From a virus, in the IMG/VR virus record IMGVR_UViG_3300032070_000014, positions 1 through 38,592 of that record: a stretch of DNA of 38,592 bases; one strand, 5' to 3'. Positions 24,100-31,680 of the stretch are shown in pieces. The notes under the pieces were generated by a model. The model did not search any database and was not told the DNA's origin. It saw only the letters and a list, made by a program, of their open reading frames with translations. The stretch's first letter is position 1, and the number at the start of each line of letters is the position of its first letter. The position numbers and the translations under genes are program-made.

Positions 24100-24776
24100 C
24101 TCTCATAGTTGCCGCGCAGGGAGCGGACTTCATGGTTCTTGGTGCGGACAGCAGAGAGACAGTTGATGTTGGGGTGATTAGAGTCGAGACGAACATCGCT
24201 GAGAAACTAATCAGGCTTACAGATCATGCCGCGGTTCTCCTTTGCGGAGAAGCTGGATATGCCCAACATCTGGTCGCCAAGTATCAGGCTAGGATTTCAG
24301 GCGCGGCAGAGTTAGGTGTCACAGACTTGACAGAGGGCTTCGCCTCGTTTTGCCAAGCAGAAGCCATCAGGCTGAGCAATGTTCCGACCTTTTCCTTTCA
24401 TTCTCCCACCTACCAATATTTCCCTGATATCGGATTCATCTTGGGAGGACTCAACAAGATCGGTACTGGATTTTCGGAGCCCAGATGCTACGGACTTTCG
24501 AGTCAGAGGGGATACAGGCTGGAGTTGGGAGGAAACGGATTTGTTCTAGATGGCAAACCAATGATTGCGCGTTATCTTTTCGCGCGATACTATCAACCGA
24601 ATATGGACATTCAGAATCTGAGCAAGTTAGTTGCGCGATGCCTCTTTGACACGGCACGAGTCGATGGGGATGTGGGTGGGCAATGGAAGCTGGCGATCAT
24701 AGAGCCGACAGCAATCAGAGTGAAAAGCCATGAGGAAGTAGAGCAGATTATAGAGAATGAAGAGTTGCGCTGGTGA
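24096..24776 (+). CDS. Proteasome beta-subunit-like Ntn hydrolase
   Basis: The ATG at 24096 overlaps the previous stop (ATGA) and gives 226 residues beginning MTLIVAAQGADFMVLGADSR. Removing Met exposes Thr1. Asp17 and Arg19 fall where proteasome beta subunits have their conserved acidic residue and Arg, and K36 (NIAEKLIRL) can serve as Lys33 after a small insertion. LLCGEAGYAQHL, FILGGLNKIG and GGQWKLAII match later strands and helices of the 20S/HslV fold. Unlike archaeal PsmB there is no propeptide. A virus- or plasmid-borne copy in a ParB operon is unusual. It may form its own peptidase ring or modify the host proteasome (inference). Confidence 0.82.
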   Translation: MTLIVAAQGADFMVLGADSRETVDVGVIRVETNIAEKLIRLTDHAAVLLCGEAGYAQHLVAKYQARISGAAELGVTDLTEGFASFCQAEAIRLSNVPTFSFHSPTYQYFPDIGFILGGLNKIGTGFSEPRCYGLSSQRGYRLELGGNGFVLDGKPMIARYLFARYYQPNMDIQNLSKLVARCLFDTARVDGDVGGQWKLAIIEPTAIRVKSHEEVEQIIENEELRW

Positions 24777-24862
24777 GCCAAGGGAAAGAGGGGGGCTCAT
24801 GCGGGCAAGAAAGACGGATAATTATATTCGGCAACAATCATGATTCGAGGTTGCCGATTTCA

Positions 24863-24882
24863 CGCAGGGCATCGCAGGGCAT
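24863..24882 (+). repeat. Tandem 10-bp repeat before PP-loop gene
   Basis: CGCAGGGCAT occurs twice head to tail, and GCAGGGCA recurs at 24889-24896, next to A/T-rich ATAAATAG (24881-24888) and TTATATG (24901-24907). The arrangement looks like a promoter with operator repeats. Confidence 0.5.
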
Positions 24883-24904
24883 AAATAGCAGGGCAAGTCC
24901 TTAT

Positions 24905-25638
24905 ATGCGCAGGGAGAATCGACGCAAACGACACATATCCTTTCCTACGGCGGCGGCGTCAATACAAATGCATTGATGGTTCTTCTAATCGAGAGAAGAA
25001 TGCCATTCGATGTGGCTGTCTTCGCCGATACGGGCGCGGAGCTTCCGGAGACTTACGCGTACCTAGATGTAGCGACTAGATATCTGAATGAGCATGGTAT
25101 CGAGTTGAAAACTGTCAGATCAAGAAACGGAACTTTGTACGATACCTGTAAGCGTCGGAGTGTAATTCCGTCGAAGATATGGCGGTGGTCAACACGGGAC
25201 TACAAGATAACTCCGATTCACAGATATTATCGGTCACTCGGGACACACATTACGGAGTATCTTGGAATTGCTTACGACGAAGTAGAACGAATCAAGCCGA
25301 GTAGAGAGTCTTATGTCACGAGCGAGTTTCCGTTAGTGGACATGAAAATGACGCGCGAGGATTGCATTGAAGTCATTAGGAGCGCCCATCTGCCGATTCC
25401 CGTGAAGAGTGGTTGCTTCATCTGTCCGTTCCAGGACATTCCGAGATGGCAAGCCCTGTACGTTAGGCATAAAGACCTCTACCGCCAAGCCATGAGACTG
25501 GAAGAGTTTTCAAAACACTTTCCTCAACAGAAGCTAAATCAACACACGCTTAGAGGTCTCGTGAAGAGTCAGTTCCGTCGCGGCAACGCAACTCGAACTC
25601 TATCAGACCAACCTTGCGGCGCATATTGTATGACTTGA
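24905..25638 (+). CDS. PAPS-reductase-family PP-loop protein, frame broken near N-terminus
   Basis: The PP-loop motif SYGGGVNTNAL is encoded at 24943-24975, in frame with the downstream protein (VAVFADTGAELPETYAYLD; later GCFICPFQDIPRW). No ATG, GTG or TTG exists in that frame between a stop at 24886 and the motif. ATG 24905 in the neighbouring frame reads MRRENRRK and would join the motif if one A were added to the AAA at 24926-24928. A sequencing error, real mutation or frameshifting are all possible. TTG 24973 would delete the nucleotide site. The family (IbrA/DndC-like adenylating enzymes) activates sulfate, sulfur or nucleic-acid substrates and often neighbours ParB-like genes in mobile elements. 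Substrate unknown. Confidence 0.7.
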
Positions 25639-26230
25639 ACAAAGGCGCGTGGTCGGCATACTTCATAGGCTCGCTAGCGAACTTCGGAAGGCCCATTCTC
25701 GAGAGCGACTACCAACTCATTCTCGAAGAACTGGACAAGCCACCCATATCCTATCAAGTGAAGACAGCGATCAAACGAAAACCCCCCGCTATCGCTGAGA
25801 TTCTGATTAGAAAGGGAAAGATTCCCCAGCTTCGAGGATCACCCCCTAGCCACAACGAGCTCAGGGACATGATCAGAGACATTGGCTTGATGAAGAATCT
25901 CTCGGTAGACACTGAATATCCAATCAATGGAATGAGGCTGGATGTCGCGTGGAGAATGCCGGTCAGACAGAATCCTGATCATGCATGGGAAGTACAGATA
26001 GGGGGCAACTTTTCGAGGCCTTGGCAAAGCTGAAACATGCGTGGGATCTTTGGAAGGCCGACCCTTACCTCGTGACGACCGAGAGGTATGAAGAAGAAGC
26101 TAAGAAGCTACTCGGCGGAACATTCCATGAGATCAAGCCCCACATCAGAATCATCAACTGGCGAGAAATCGTGCGACTCTACAAGCAGCTTAGAGACAGC
26201 ACCGACACGGAGAAAAAACTACGCATCTAG
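25614..26230 (+). CDS. PD-(D/E)XK-like nuclease, split by a frameshift
   Basis: Two frames belong to one gene. 25614-26033 encodes a helical, winged-helix-like N-part (PPSHNELRDMIRDIGLM) and NGMRLDVAW plus HAWEVQIGGN. The frame from 25985 continues LFEALAKLKHAWDLWKADPY and LVTTERYEEEAKKLLGG. Adding one G to the GGGGG run near 25999-26003 restores one protein of about 205 residues with the order D, then E-x-Q, then a helix, typical of PD-(D/E)XK nucleases. The TTG start overlaps the PP-loop gene. It may be the nuclease partner of that enzyme. An assembly error in a G-run or a genuine mutation are both possible. Confidence 0.6.
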
Positions 26231-26278
26231 TGACTCGATCAAAAAGCGCCATACGACCGCAAGTGTTATCTTATTACG

Positions 26279-26794
26279 ATGCAAGCGACTTTTGTGGCAA
26301 AGCTCGTCATGAATGCACTGGCTCTTGTTCTCGTCATGATCTGCTTCGCGGGAGTAGTCTTCATGGTTGCAGCTACGGCACAAGGCGTGCCGATCAACTG
26401 GCTTCAGCGACAGATCCCATTGAATCTGGCACAAGCCCGTCTCTCGGTTTCGGTCTCACCAGAAGTTCCGATCACCAAAGGACAAACGATCACGATCACA
26501 GTGGCCAACGCGCAGACCTTACAGCCCGTCGAGGGGGCCTCGGTGAGCATCTCAAAGGATGGGGCCCACTTGATAGATCTGATGACCGATACGAACGGTC
26601 GCGCTCAGTTCGAATATCCAGGGGAGACCACCATTGTATTGATCAGCAAGAGTGATTTCGCGACCCAAATGGAGGTCCTTCCGAAAGTACCCGACGAATG
26701 GCTTCGTGCGATACCAATTAGCTTGATCGTGGCAGTCGTTGCAGACATCATTGTCGCTCTGATCATGTCACGATTCGCACATTCCATGGTATAA
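26279..26794 (+). CDS. Membrane-anchored Ig/CarboxypepD-like domain protein
   Basis: A 171-residue protein. A membrane segment at residues 10-35 (LALVLVMICFAGVVFMVAAT) and another at the C-terminus (IPISLIVAVVADIIVALIMS) flank a beta domain: LSVSVSPEVPITKGQTITIT, VEGASVSISKDGAH, DTNGRAQFEYPG. The last pattern is typical of bacterial Ig-like or carboxypeptidase-regulatory domains. The domain probably faces outside with both ends in the membrane. It may be a host-surface modifier or superinfection-exclusion protein; function unproven. Confidence 0.7.
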   Translation: MQATFVAKLVMNALALVLVMICFAGVVFMVAATAQGVPINWLQRQIPLNLAQARLSVSVSPEVPITKGQTITITVANAQTLQPVEGASVSISKDGAHLIDLMTDTNGRAQFEYPGETTIVLISKSDFATQMEVLPKVPDEWLRAIPISLIVAVVADIIVALIMSRFAHSMV

Positions 26795-26863
26795 CTCGGT
26801 TCACTGTCAGCGATCCCGGACGCACTCTTAGACTGTGAGTGCATACAGCGTGTCCTTCTGCTT

Positions 26864-27259
26864 TCATTTGCTGACCTTCTGTACGATCTCCGCCACTATC
26901 TGCCTGAGTTCCTGATCGTCCGTCTCCGCGATCAGTGCCAACGCAGTGGGGATCATCTTCTGTGCTTTCCGGAGAAACTCGAGCTGGTGCTCAGGTGCGA
27001 CTCTCTCTAGGAGTTCGTTGACTTCACGGAGGTCCGCCTTCAGGATGGTGAGATGCAGTTTGATCAGCGCGTTGTTCATCGGGGCTACGGACCCACGCGC
27101 TTCCGTCCAGACCTCAAGCGAGACTTGCGCTCTGTTTCTTCGGACCCACTCCCGGAGGGCGATCTGTCCTGCCTGCTTCTCCGGAATGCCTAGGAGCTTG
27201 CAGAGAACCTCAAAGTCCGTGGCCTGGTCTTCGGGGATCCTGAAGTGCTTGTCCTTCAG
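26864..27259 (-). CDS. RHH-like plus helical protein with apparent CTG start
   Basis: A coding-looking frame of 131 residues runs from CTG 27259 to the stop at 26864. Its N-terminal half (LKDKHFRIPEDQATDFEVLC, then GIPEKQAGQIALREWVRRN) has strand-helix-helix character. Its C-terminal half is helical (ELLERVAPEHQLEFLRKAQK). No ATG, GTG or TTG precedes Met at 27079. The CTG overlaps the upstream TGA as CTGA, the same geometry as the ATGA couplings elsewhere, and follows GAGGGGGG. Starting at 27079 would delete half of a well-formed protein. Possibly a mobilisation/accessory DNA-binding protein. Confidence 0.6.
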   Translation of the reverse strand: MKDKHFRIPEDQATDFEVLCKLLGIPEKQAGQIALREWVRRNRAQVSLEVWTEARGSVAPMNNALIKLHLTILKADLREVNELLERVAPEHQLEFLRKAQKMIPTALALIAETDDQELRQIVAEIVQKVSK

Positions 27260-27687
27260 CGTCGGCCCCCCTCTGCCTCAAGTGGAAAGTGCGTTAGGCC
27301 ATCTCTCGCATGTGGAGATCTGTTGGTAACTCCTTGGTAACTTGTTACCTTGTTGTTACCATCGAGGCCGGTAGTAGTAGAGTAGTAGTAGGGTAGGGTA
27401 GGAGTAGGGTAGGGTAGGGGTCCCCACGACTGGCTGTCCGGGTTCTGACTGGCATGACCTCGGAGACGGGGTTGACTTCTCTTGTAGTCTTGCCAAGGAT
27501 CCACACGATCCCAATTATCGGATAGGCCAGTGTCCCGGAAAGGCTCCGGGAAGTGTTGGCATCCATGAAAGCAGATGTAGATTACGATCCCTGAATCGTG
27601 CATCCACATTGTCATGCGCTCCCTCACGGCGTGACAGAATGAGCATCGTAGCTTCCCCGGAAGCCCTACGAAATCTCTTAGATACAT
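27256..27687 (-). CDS. Zinc-finger protein with Tyr/Pro-rich low-complexity linker
   Basis: A 143-residue protein. LRCSFCHAVRERMTMWMH and YICFHGCQHF give a Cys/His-rich N-terminal zinc site. A linker follows with Pro, Tyr and Thr runs (PLPYPTPTLPYYYSTTTG) encoded by a TAGGG-like repeat. The C-terminus is unassigned. The start is directly after the upstream stop. Probably nucleic-acid binding. Confidence 0.6.
   Translation of the reverse strand: MYLRDFVGLPGKLRCSFCHAVRERMTMWMHDSGIVIYICFHGCQHFPEPFRDTGLSDNWDRVDPWQDYKRSQPRLRGHASQNPDSQSWGPLPYPTPTLPYYYSTTTGLDGNNKVTSYQGVTNRSPHARDGLTHFPLEAEGGRR
27391..27420 (+). repeat. G-rich TAGGG repeat with quadruplex potential
   Basis: The plus strand has five G-tracts of three or four (27391-27393, 27396-27398, 27407-27409, 27412-27414, 27417-27420) separated by short TA loops, preceded by GTA/GTAG triplet repeats from 27371. 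This can fold as a G-quadruplex in the non-template strand of the gene. It is likely repeat expansion within coding sequence. Confidence 0.6.
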
Positions 27688-28146
27688 TCAAGCAGCCTCC
27701 TGGAGAATGATGCGTTTGCGAGCGATCGCGCTCATGCTGACTTGGGCGCGTTCGGCCTCTTCCCGAATGAGTTGTTTCGCTGGCGTCGGAAGCGCGAAGG
27801 CCAGACGATTGTCTAGGCGAAAGGCTCCAGCTTGAGTTCCAAGCCTTCGCTCAAGATCGCTGCGAAGCTTATCCCGTTCCTCGACCGTGAGAGGCTTCTC
27901 GCCTTTCTCTCCGAGGATCCGCCCTTGTAGGTGAGGATCGAGAGTGCGGAGAAAAGCCAAGCCCCAATTTACGGCAACCTCGGCTATGCGGTTCACCTTG
28001 ACCTTGCGCTTATGATCGTGCTCCATTTCGTAGAGCCGATCCCAGGTCATGCTCTTCCATCTCATCGAGCGGACGGGGCTGCCTCTCGTAAAGTGTAACA
28101 CATCGCGCCGCGTACTCCAGGGTCTTTGCCGTTTCTTGCGACTCAT
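27688..28146 (-). CDS. Basic DNA-binding-like hypothetical protein
   Basis: A 152-residue protein with a strongly basic N-terminus (MSRKKRQRPWSTRRDV), a central helical section (NRIAEVAVNWGLAFLRTL), and a C-terminal segment (LAFALPTPAKQLIREEAERA, then QVSMSAIARKRIIL) with the strand-helix-helix pattern of RHH proteins. It lies downstream of the HerA-like gene and immediately before the zinc-finger gene. A DNA-binding partner of the ATPase is plausible. Confidence 0.6.
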   Translation of the reverse strand: MSRKKRQRPWSTRRDVLHFTRGSPVRSMRWKSMTWDRLYEMEHDHKRKVKVNRIAEVAVNWGLAFLRTLDPHLQGRILGEKGEKPLTVEERDKLRSDLERRLGTQAGAFRLDNRLAFALPTPAKQLIREEAERAQVSMSAIARKRIILQEAA

Positions 28147-28174
28147 TATTGAGCCTCGAGCTCGTGCGTGTGCG

Positions 28175-29683
28175 CTAAACCACCTGTAGTGTTTGCTTGA
28201 TGTCTTGGAGTTGGATTCGTTCTCGGCCTTGGAATCGGTAGCTGAGCACGGTGCCCTTCATGACTGGCGCAAGGAACTCCCAATGAATCAACGTGCGGAT
28301 TGCTTCCTCTAATCCGTCAGCCGGATACTGGTAGGTGGCTAAGGCTTCCGTGATGCCTCTCCCGGTCCACAGTTTGTTGCCTGCCTTGTCAGTCTCCTTC
28401 ATCAGAACATTCAACACTCGACCGATTGGTGAGGATGGTTCATCAGGCACCAGTAAATCCGGTCGGTTACGTTGATAGATCACGTTCGGTAATGTCTGCT
28501 GAACCACAAGGGTTTGCGGGTTCGATGGTTGCTGAGATTCCGGCGGCCATCTTGCAATCACCTTGGCGTCGGGATGATGAGCGATTTCTTGCTCTCGCAT
28601 TGCTTCTTGAACTAGGGGCGGCAGCTTCGATTCCGGTGTAAGATAAGGTGGGCCTTGAGCTGCTTGCGTTACTGAAATCAGAGGCTTCGGTTTCTCAACT
28701 GGCTTCGGTTTCGGTGGCTCGAAGAGCTTCAGGAATTTGGCCTTGTATTCCTCGACGTCGAGCATCTTGACCTTGCGAACGTCTGGCGATTCCAGGAATT
28801 CGCGGGTTGCATGAAGCGTCTCTCTCAGCCTGAATTTGACTTTGACGCGGATCTTGGGCGGGTCCGGCTTCCACACCCACATCTCGCCTCTATCGAGCTC
28901 GTTAAGTGAGTCGTACCATTTCTCAAGCTGCTTCCTCGTCTCGTCGGTTGCCGCGGCCTTTCTCACCCAGTCTTCGATCGCGCTCTTGTCCTGCGGCGCC
29001 GTCAGACGCCCAATCATCAGCACGTCCGACTGCGTGAGTATGTTCTTGTTGATGCTGGCTGTTCTCTGCGTCAGCATGACGCAGCCGAGGTTCCAGTTGC
29101 CGCCTCGCTTGACAAGATTGTTCATGATGTGGAGGCAGAGAACCTCGTCGTGCATGGGGCTTTGAGGCGCCCAAACCTCCGCTTCTTCCAGGAAGATCGT
29201 GCGAACGCCATAGTCGCGGTTGGCTCTCTGGAGCGCCTGAATGAACTCTATTACGACGATCATCTCTTGAGATTTCGAGGGCAACGCGCTTGTGTCGATA
29301 ACGGCGCTTATGCCCGACTCCACGATTGACGTTGCCATGAGCCTGATCTTCGCTGGGTCCGGCACTAGGGGAATCTTCTGACCGCGCATCATGGGTAGAG
29401 GTATGTCAGCGTGGTCGCCGCCGAAGACGACGATCGGCAGGCCCGGTTTGTCAGGATCCGGAACTTGCTTGCCGCCTACATATTTGACCGCGACTCGCAG
29501 GCCCCACCAGATTCCCATGCCGTCGATGACGACAATCGGGATTCCTGCCTTGACTATTTCCTCGGCCAAGTCGCAGCCGTTGTACGTCTTGCCAGACTCG
29601 CGCTTGCCAACGATGCCCGTGACCTGCTTCGCGATCTTCGCGGGTAAGATCAGGTTCGGCGCGATCCTGAACCCTTGACTCAT
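28175..29683 (-). CDS. HerA/FtsK-type ATPase
   Basis: A 502-residue protein. Walker A GKRESGKT (26-33), DGMGIWWGLR (54-63), Walker B RTIFLEEAEVWAP with paired Glu (166-167), then a sensor region CVMLTQRTASINKNIL match the HerA/DUF87 branch. A Pro-rich linker about 330-400 leads to a C-terminal winged-helix-like region (LWTGRGITEALATYQYPADG). HerA proteins are hexameric DNA translocases; here it could move or segregate viral DNA, or work with the resolvase gene upstream. No NurA nuclease is adjacent. The ATG overlaps the preceding ORF (ATGA). Confidence 0.85.
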   Translation of the reverse strand: MSQGFRIAPNLILPAKIAKQVTGIVGKRESGKTYNGCDLAEEIVKAGIPIVVIDGMGIWWGLRVAVKYVGGKQVPDPDKPGLPIVVFGGDHADIPLPMMRGQKIPLVPDPAKIRLMATSIVESGISAVIDTSALPSKSQEMIVVIEFIQALQRANRDYGVRTIFLEEAEVWAPQSPMHDEVLCLHIMNNLVKRGGNWNLGCVMLTQRTASINKNILTQSDVLMIGRLTAPQDKSAIEDWVRKAAATDETRKQLEKWYDSLNELDRGEMWVWKPDPPKIRVKVKFRLRETLHATREFLESPDVRKVKMLDVEEYKAKFLKLFEPPKPKPVEKPKPLISVTQAAQGPPYLTPESKLPPLVQEAMREQEIAHHPDAKVIARWPPESQQPSNPQTLVVQQTLPNVIYQRNRPDLLVPDEPSSPIGRVLNVLMKETDKAGNKLWTGRGITEALATYQYPADGLEEAIRTLIHWEFLAPVMKGTVLSYRFQGRERIQLQDIKQTLQVV

Positions 29684-29877
29684 TCGTCTACTCTCCGTAT
29701 GCTGATGAAGTCGCTGCCCAGGTCGCAGGCCTCGATGATTTGATAACCGATTGCGAGCGCTGCGACTTCTCTCGGTCGATCGTAGGGAGGGACGGGCTGG
29801 CGCTTTGGAAGCGTGGCGGTTCTGTTTGTGATTGGACGAGACTTGCCGACTTTGAATCCGACAATCTTGATCTTCAT
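29680..29877 (-). CDS. Small basic hypothetical protein
   Basis: A 65-residue protein from ATG 29877 (MKIKIVGFKVGKSRPI), chosen because a longer reading to 29928 would run back into the upstream gene. It ends with an ATGA overlap with the HerA-like gene, so the two are coupled. A basic N-terminal strand-rich half is followed by a helix (REVAALAIGYQIIEA). No family recognised. Confidence 0.55.
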   Translation of the reverse strand: MKIKIVGFKVGKSRPITNRTATLPKRQPVPPYDRPREVAALAIGYQIIEACDLGSDFISIRRVDE

Positions 29878-29884
29878 TGAATCT

Positions 29885-30349
29885 TCACGCTCCTGGGAGT
29901 GCTGTCTGCTTTGGTTTCGTGCTTCCATATCGAGCGAGAAAATCGCCTTCGATGCGGTACTTCCATTTGCCGACTGCGTGGTATCCGTTCGGGTCGATCT
30001 GGCGCATCAGATTGAGAACAGGCCGCAGCTTCTCTTCATTCCTGGAGATGAGGATCCACTCTCGCCCCACCCTTGCGCCTGGCGTCCACTCTAGTGACTC
30101 GAGAAGGGAAGCGTAGAGCTCAGGGCTCTCCTTGGGTTTGACCACTTGCTCTTTCGGAGCTTTCTGCGCTCTTTCTTTCATGAAATGCTCCAGAAGGGAT
30201 TCGAGTCCTCGTAATCCGTCAAGAGGATTCTCACCAGGCGCGATGTCTCGGCTGATCTTCGCGAATTCGAAGGGTCCCGTCTGCTCCGTGCGTCCTATGG
30301 AGAGGCTTATCCTCTCAAGTTTTCCAGTTTTCTCTTTCTCACTCAACAT
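29885..30349 (-). CDS. Hypothetical protein of early operon
   Basis: A 154-residue protein. A Glu/Lys/Ser-rich first half (including LRGLESLLEHFMKERAQ) is followed by a probable alpha/beta domain: ARVGREWILISRNEEKLRPV, LMRQIDPNGYHAVGKWKYRI, then EGDFLARYG. The start overlaps the stop of the zinc-ribbon miniprotein. No family is recognised. Position between the resolvase and HerA genes suggests DNA metabolism. Confidence 0.6.
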   Translation of the reverse strand: MLSEKEKTGKLERISLSIGRTEQTGPFEFAKISRDIAPGENPLDGLRGLESLLEHFMKERAQKAPKEQVVKPKESPELYASLLESLEWTPGARVGREWILISRNEEKLRPVLNLMRQIDPNGYHAVGKWKYRIEGDFLARYGSTKPKQTALPGA

Positions 30350-30438
30350 ATCTCATCTCGATGGCCGCATTTGGGGCAGAGCGCCCAGCATGTTTGATCA
30401 TGTGGGAGCTCAATGCCGCAGTTTTCGCAGAGAGGCAT
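30343..30438 (-). CDS. Zinc-ribbon miniprotein
   Basis: A 31-residue protein: MPLCENCGIELPHDQTCWAL then CPKCGHRDEIC. CENC and CPKC make a complete rubredoxin-like ribbon. It begins inside the resolvase gene and ends overlapping the next start, consistent with the operon's compact style. Very short, but the paired knuckles are convincing. Confidence 0.55.
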   Translation of the reverse strand: MPLCENCGIELPHDQTCWALCPKCGHRDEIC

Positions 30439-30772
30439 TCTTTCTCATCTCGTTCATGTAACCCAGCCATTTGTACGTCAGATTGGTTCCGACTCTCTCA
30501 GCCCAGACGGGTACGGCTCCGTATTGCGCAGCCAAAACAATCAGGTCCGTCTTTTCCTTCTGCTCGAAGGATCCTCGTTGGCGCTTCGGCGGTTTGCATC
30601 GGATGAAGAGGACCGTGGCGATCTTCCCGACAGGCTGAAGCCAAGATCTCCTGACAGCGATTAGATCCACGGGACCCTTGCTGCCTGCCGCTCGGACGAC
30701 GAAGTAACCTTCATTCTCGAAGTGTCCCCGGATTGCTCGCTCCAATCCTGCCTCGATATCATAGCGACCCAT
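30410..30772 (-). CDS. Hjc-like Holliday junction resolvase
   Basis: From ATG 30772 (MGRYDIEAGLERAIRGHFEN) it encodes 120 residues with archaeal Hjc hallmarks: a Glu-containing first helix, GYFVVRAAGSKGPVDLIAVR with catalytic Asp, a strand VLFIRCKPPKRQRG with the x-K motif (Arg/Cys where most have E/Q-x-K), then KEKTDLIVLAAQYGAVPVWA. Length fits the family (about 120-140). It would resolve recombination or replication intermediates before packaging. A 20-codon upstream extension exists but overlaps the preceding gene. Confidence 0.75.
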   Translation of the reverse strand: MGRYDIEAGLERAIRGHFENEGYFVVRAAGSKGPVDLIAVRRSWLQPVGKIATVLFIRCKPPKRQRGSFEQKEKTDLIVLAAQYGAVPVWAERVGTNLTYKWLGYMNEMRKNASLRKLRH

Positions 30773-30777
30773 TTGCC

Positions 30778-30924
30778 CTAGCTCGACCTGCCAAGAATGA
30801 TGATAGTTTCGCCAGCGTAGACGACCATCCAACCGTCCGCGCCGAGTTTGTTCAATTCAGCTTCGAGACTTTCAGGCCGCTTGCCGAGGACTCGGAGAAC
30901 TTTGTATTCATATTTCTGGGGCAA
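30778..30924 (-). CDS. DUF4177-like small protein
   Basis: A 48-residue protein from TTG 30924; a CTG at 30930 overlaps the upstream TGA as CTGA and is another candidate. KYEYKVLRVLGKRPESLEAE, then LNKLGADGWMVVYAGETIII, follows the DUF4177 pattern (strand, helix, DGW, strand). The family's role is unknown. Packed between the winged-helix-like and resolvase genes. Confidence 0.6.
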   Translation of the reverse strand: MPQKYEYKVLRVLGKRPESLEAELNKLGADGWMVVYAGETIIILGRSS

Positions 30925-30926
30925 GC

Positions 30927-31388
30927 TCAGATCGCCTCCTGGGCGATGGGAGAGATCGAGAGATGTCGCAGCAGGTAGTAGCCGGGTTTCTTCCATTCGA
31001 GCGGCGGTGGCTTACAGATTCGCTCATCGGCCAATTCGTTCAGGCGTCTTCGTAAAGTTGAGTCACCGAATCTCGCTGCGTAGGGATGGGCTCGAACGAA
31101 AGCTGCCACAATTCGTTTGTAGTGTATTCCATCAGGTTCGGATTCAGGATTCCATGATGCCCAAAGCCTCTCTCTGATGAGCTCGTAGAGTTGACGTCTG
31201 AGAGTTGCGAAGCGGCTTTCATTGTCCACGTAGGATAGAGATTGATGTTGCCGCGTGATTTCGTCTTTCAGACTCATGAAGGCTTGCTTGATTTCCCCGT
31301 AACGAGTCTGATAGAAACTCGCTGTTGATTGACTTGTCTTCAATGCGTTCTCCATTCTCTTAACACGATCGCGAACTTCGCTGAGCAT
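30927..31388 (-). CDS. Coiled-coil plus winged-helix-like protein
   Basis: From ATG 31388 it has 153 residues, but the frame is open 21 codons upstream with coding-like composition (EAEAAPLSQTTLTDFAG), so a non-ATG start is possible. Residues 1-60 form a coiled-coil-like helix (MLSEVRDRVKRMENALKTSQ). The rest (YKRIVAAFVRAHPYAARFGD, then STLRRRLNELADERI, then WKKPGYYLLRH) resembles a winged helix. A replication or transcription factor is inferred; no family named. Confidence 0.6.
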   Translation of the reverse strand: MLSEVRDRVKRMENALKTSQSTASFYQTRYGEIKQAFMSLKDEITRQHQSLSYVDNESRFATLRRQLYELIRERLWASWNPESEPDGIHYKRIVAAFVRAHPYAARFGDSTLRRRLNELADERICKPPPLEWKKPGYYLLRHLSISPIAQEAI

Positions 31389-31417
31389 ACCTGCGAAATC
31401 CGTCAGGGTCGTCTGGC

Positions 31418-31552
31418 TCAGTGGCGCGGCCTCCGCTTCGGCATGTCCGTCTGAGGACAGTTCTCAATCCAAGAGCCTGACCTGAGATTTCTGATGAGGT
31501 CGAAGAGGTACGCAACCGAGCCAGAACCTCGGCGTGTTTCCCAAGACCTCAT
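31418..31552 (-). CDS. Small hypothetical protein
   Basis: A 44-residue protein from ATG 31552, overlapping the upstream stop as ATGA. Sequence begins MRSWETRRGSGSVAYLFDLI and ends with basic RRPRH. The overlap and strand support translation; no motif beyond an amphipathic helix is visible. Confidence 0.4.
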   Translation of the reverse strand: MRSWETRRGSGSVAYLFDLIRNLRSGSWIENCPQTDMPKRRPRH

Positions 31553-31680
31553 TCATCCTCATCCTCCTCAGGCGCAGGTTTCTTGATGAGCTCCTGATGG
31601 CGAGCGCCTTTGCAGATGCAGACGCACTTCTCACGCTTCGCCATGCCGCAGCGTTTCGTGTGAACTCTCTTCCTCTCCAC
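31549..31680 (-). CDS. Cysteine-containing miniprotein with acidic tail
   Basis: A 43-residue protein from GTG 31680, whose G overlaps the upstream TAG (TAGTG, the same coupling as at 18984). It contains KRCGMAKREKCVCICKGARH, a C-x7-C-x-C-x-C set, then a tail EEDEDE. An in-frame ATG at 31731 would overlap the previous gene more deeply. Probably metal binding. Confidence 0.5.
   Translation of the reverse strand: MERKRVHTKRCGMAKREKCVCICKGARHQELIKKPAPEEDEDE

Noticed and set aside
24773-24976. 67-codon frame after the proteasome-like gene
   Set aside because: It spans promoter-like repeats and its end is an out-of-frame reading of the PP-loop coding sequence; only the part from 24905 may be used, through a frame change.
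27361-27420. Possible CRISPR or satellite array
   Set aside because: Only short G/T/A microsatellite units with no spacers; no CRISPR array is seen in the window.
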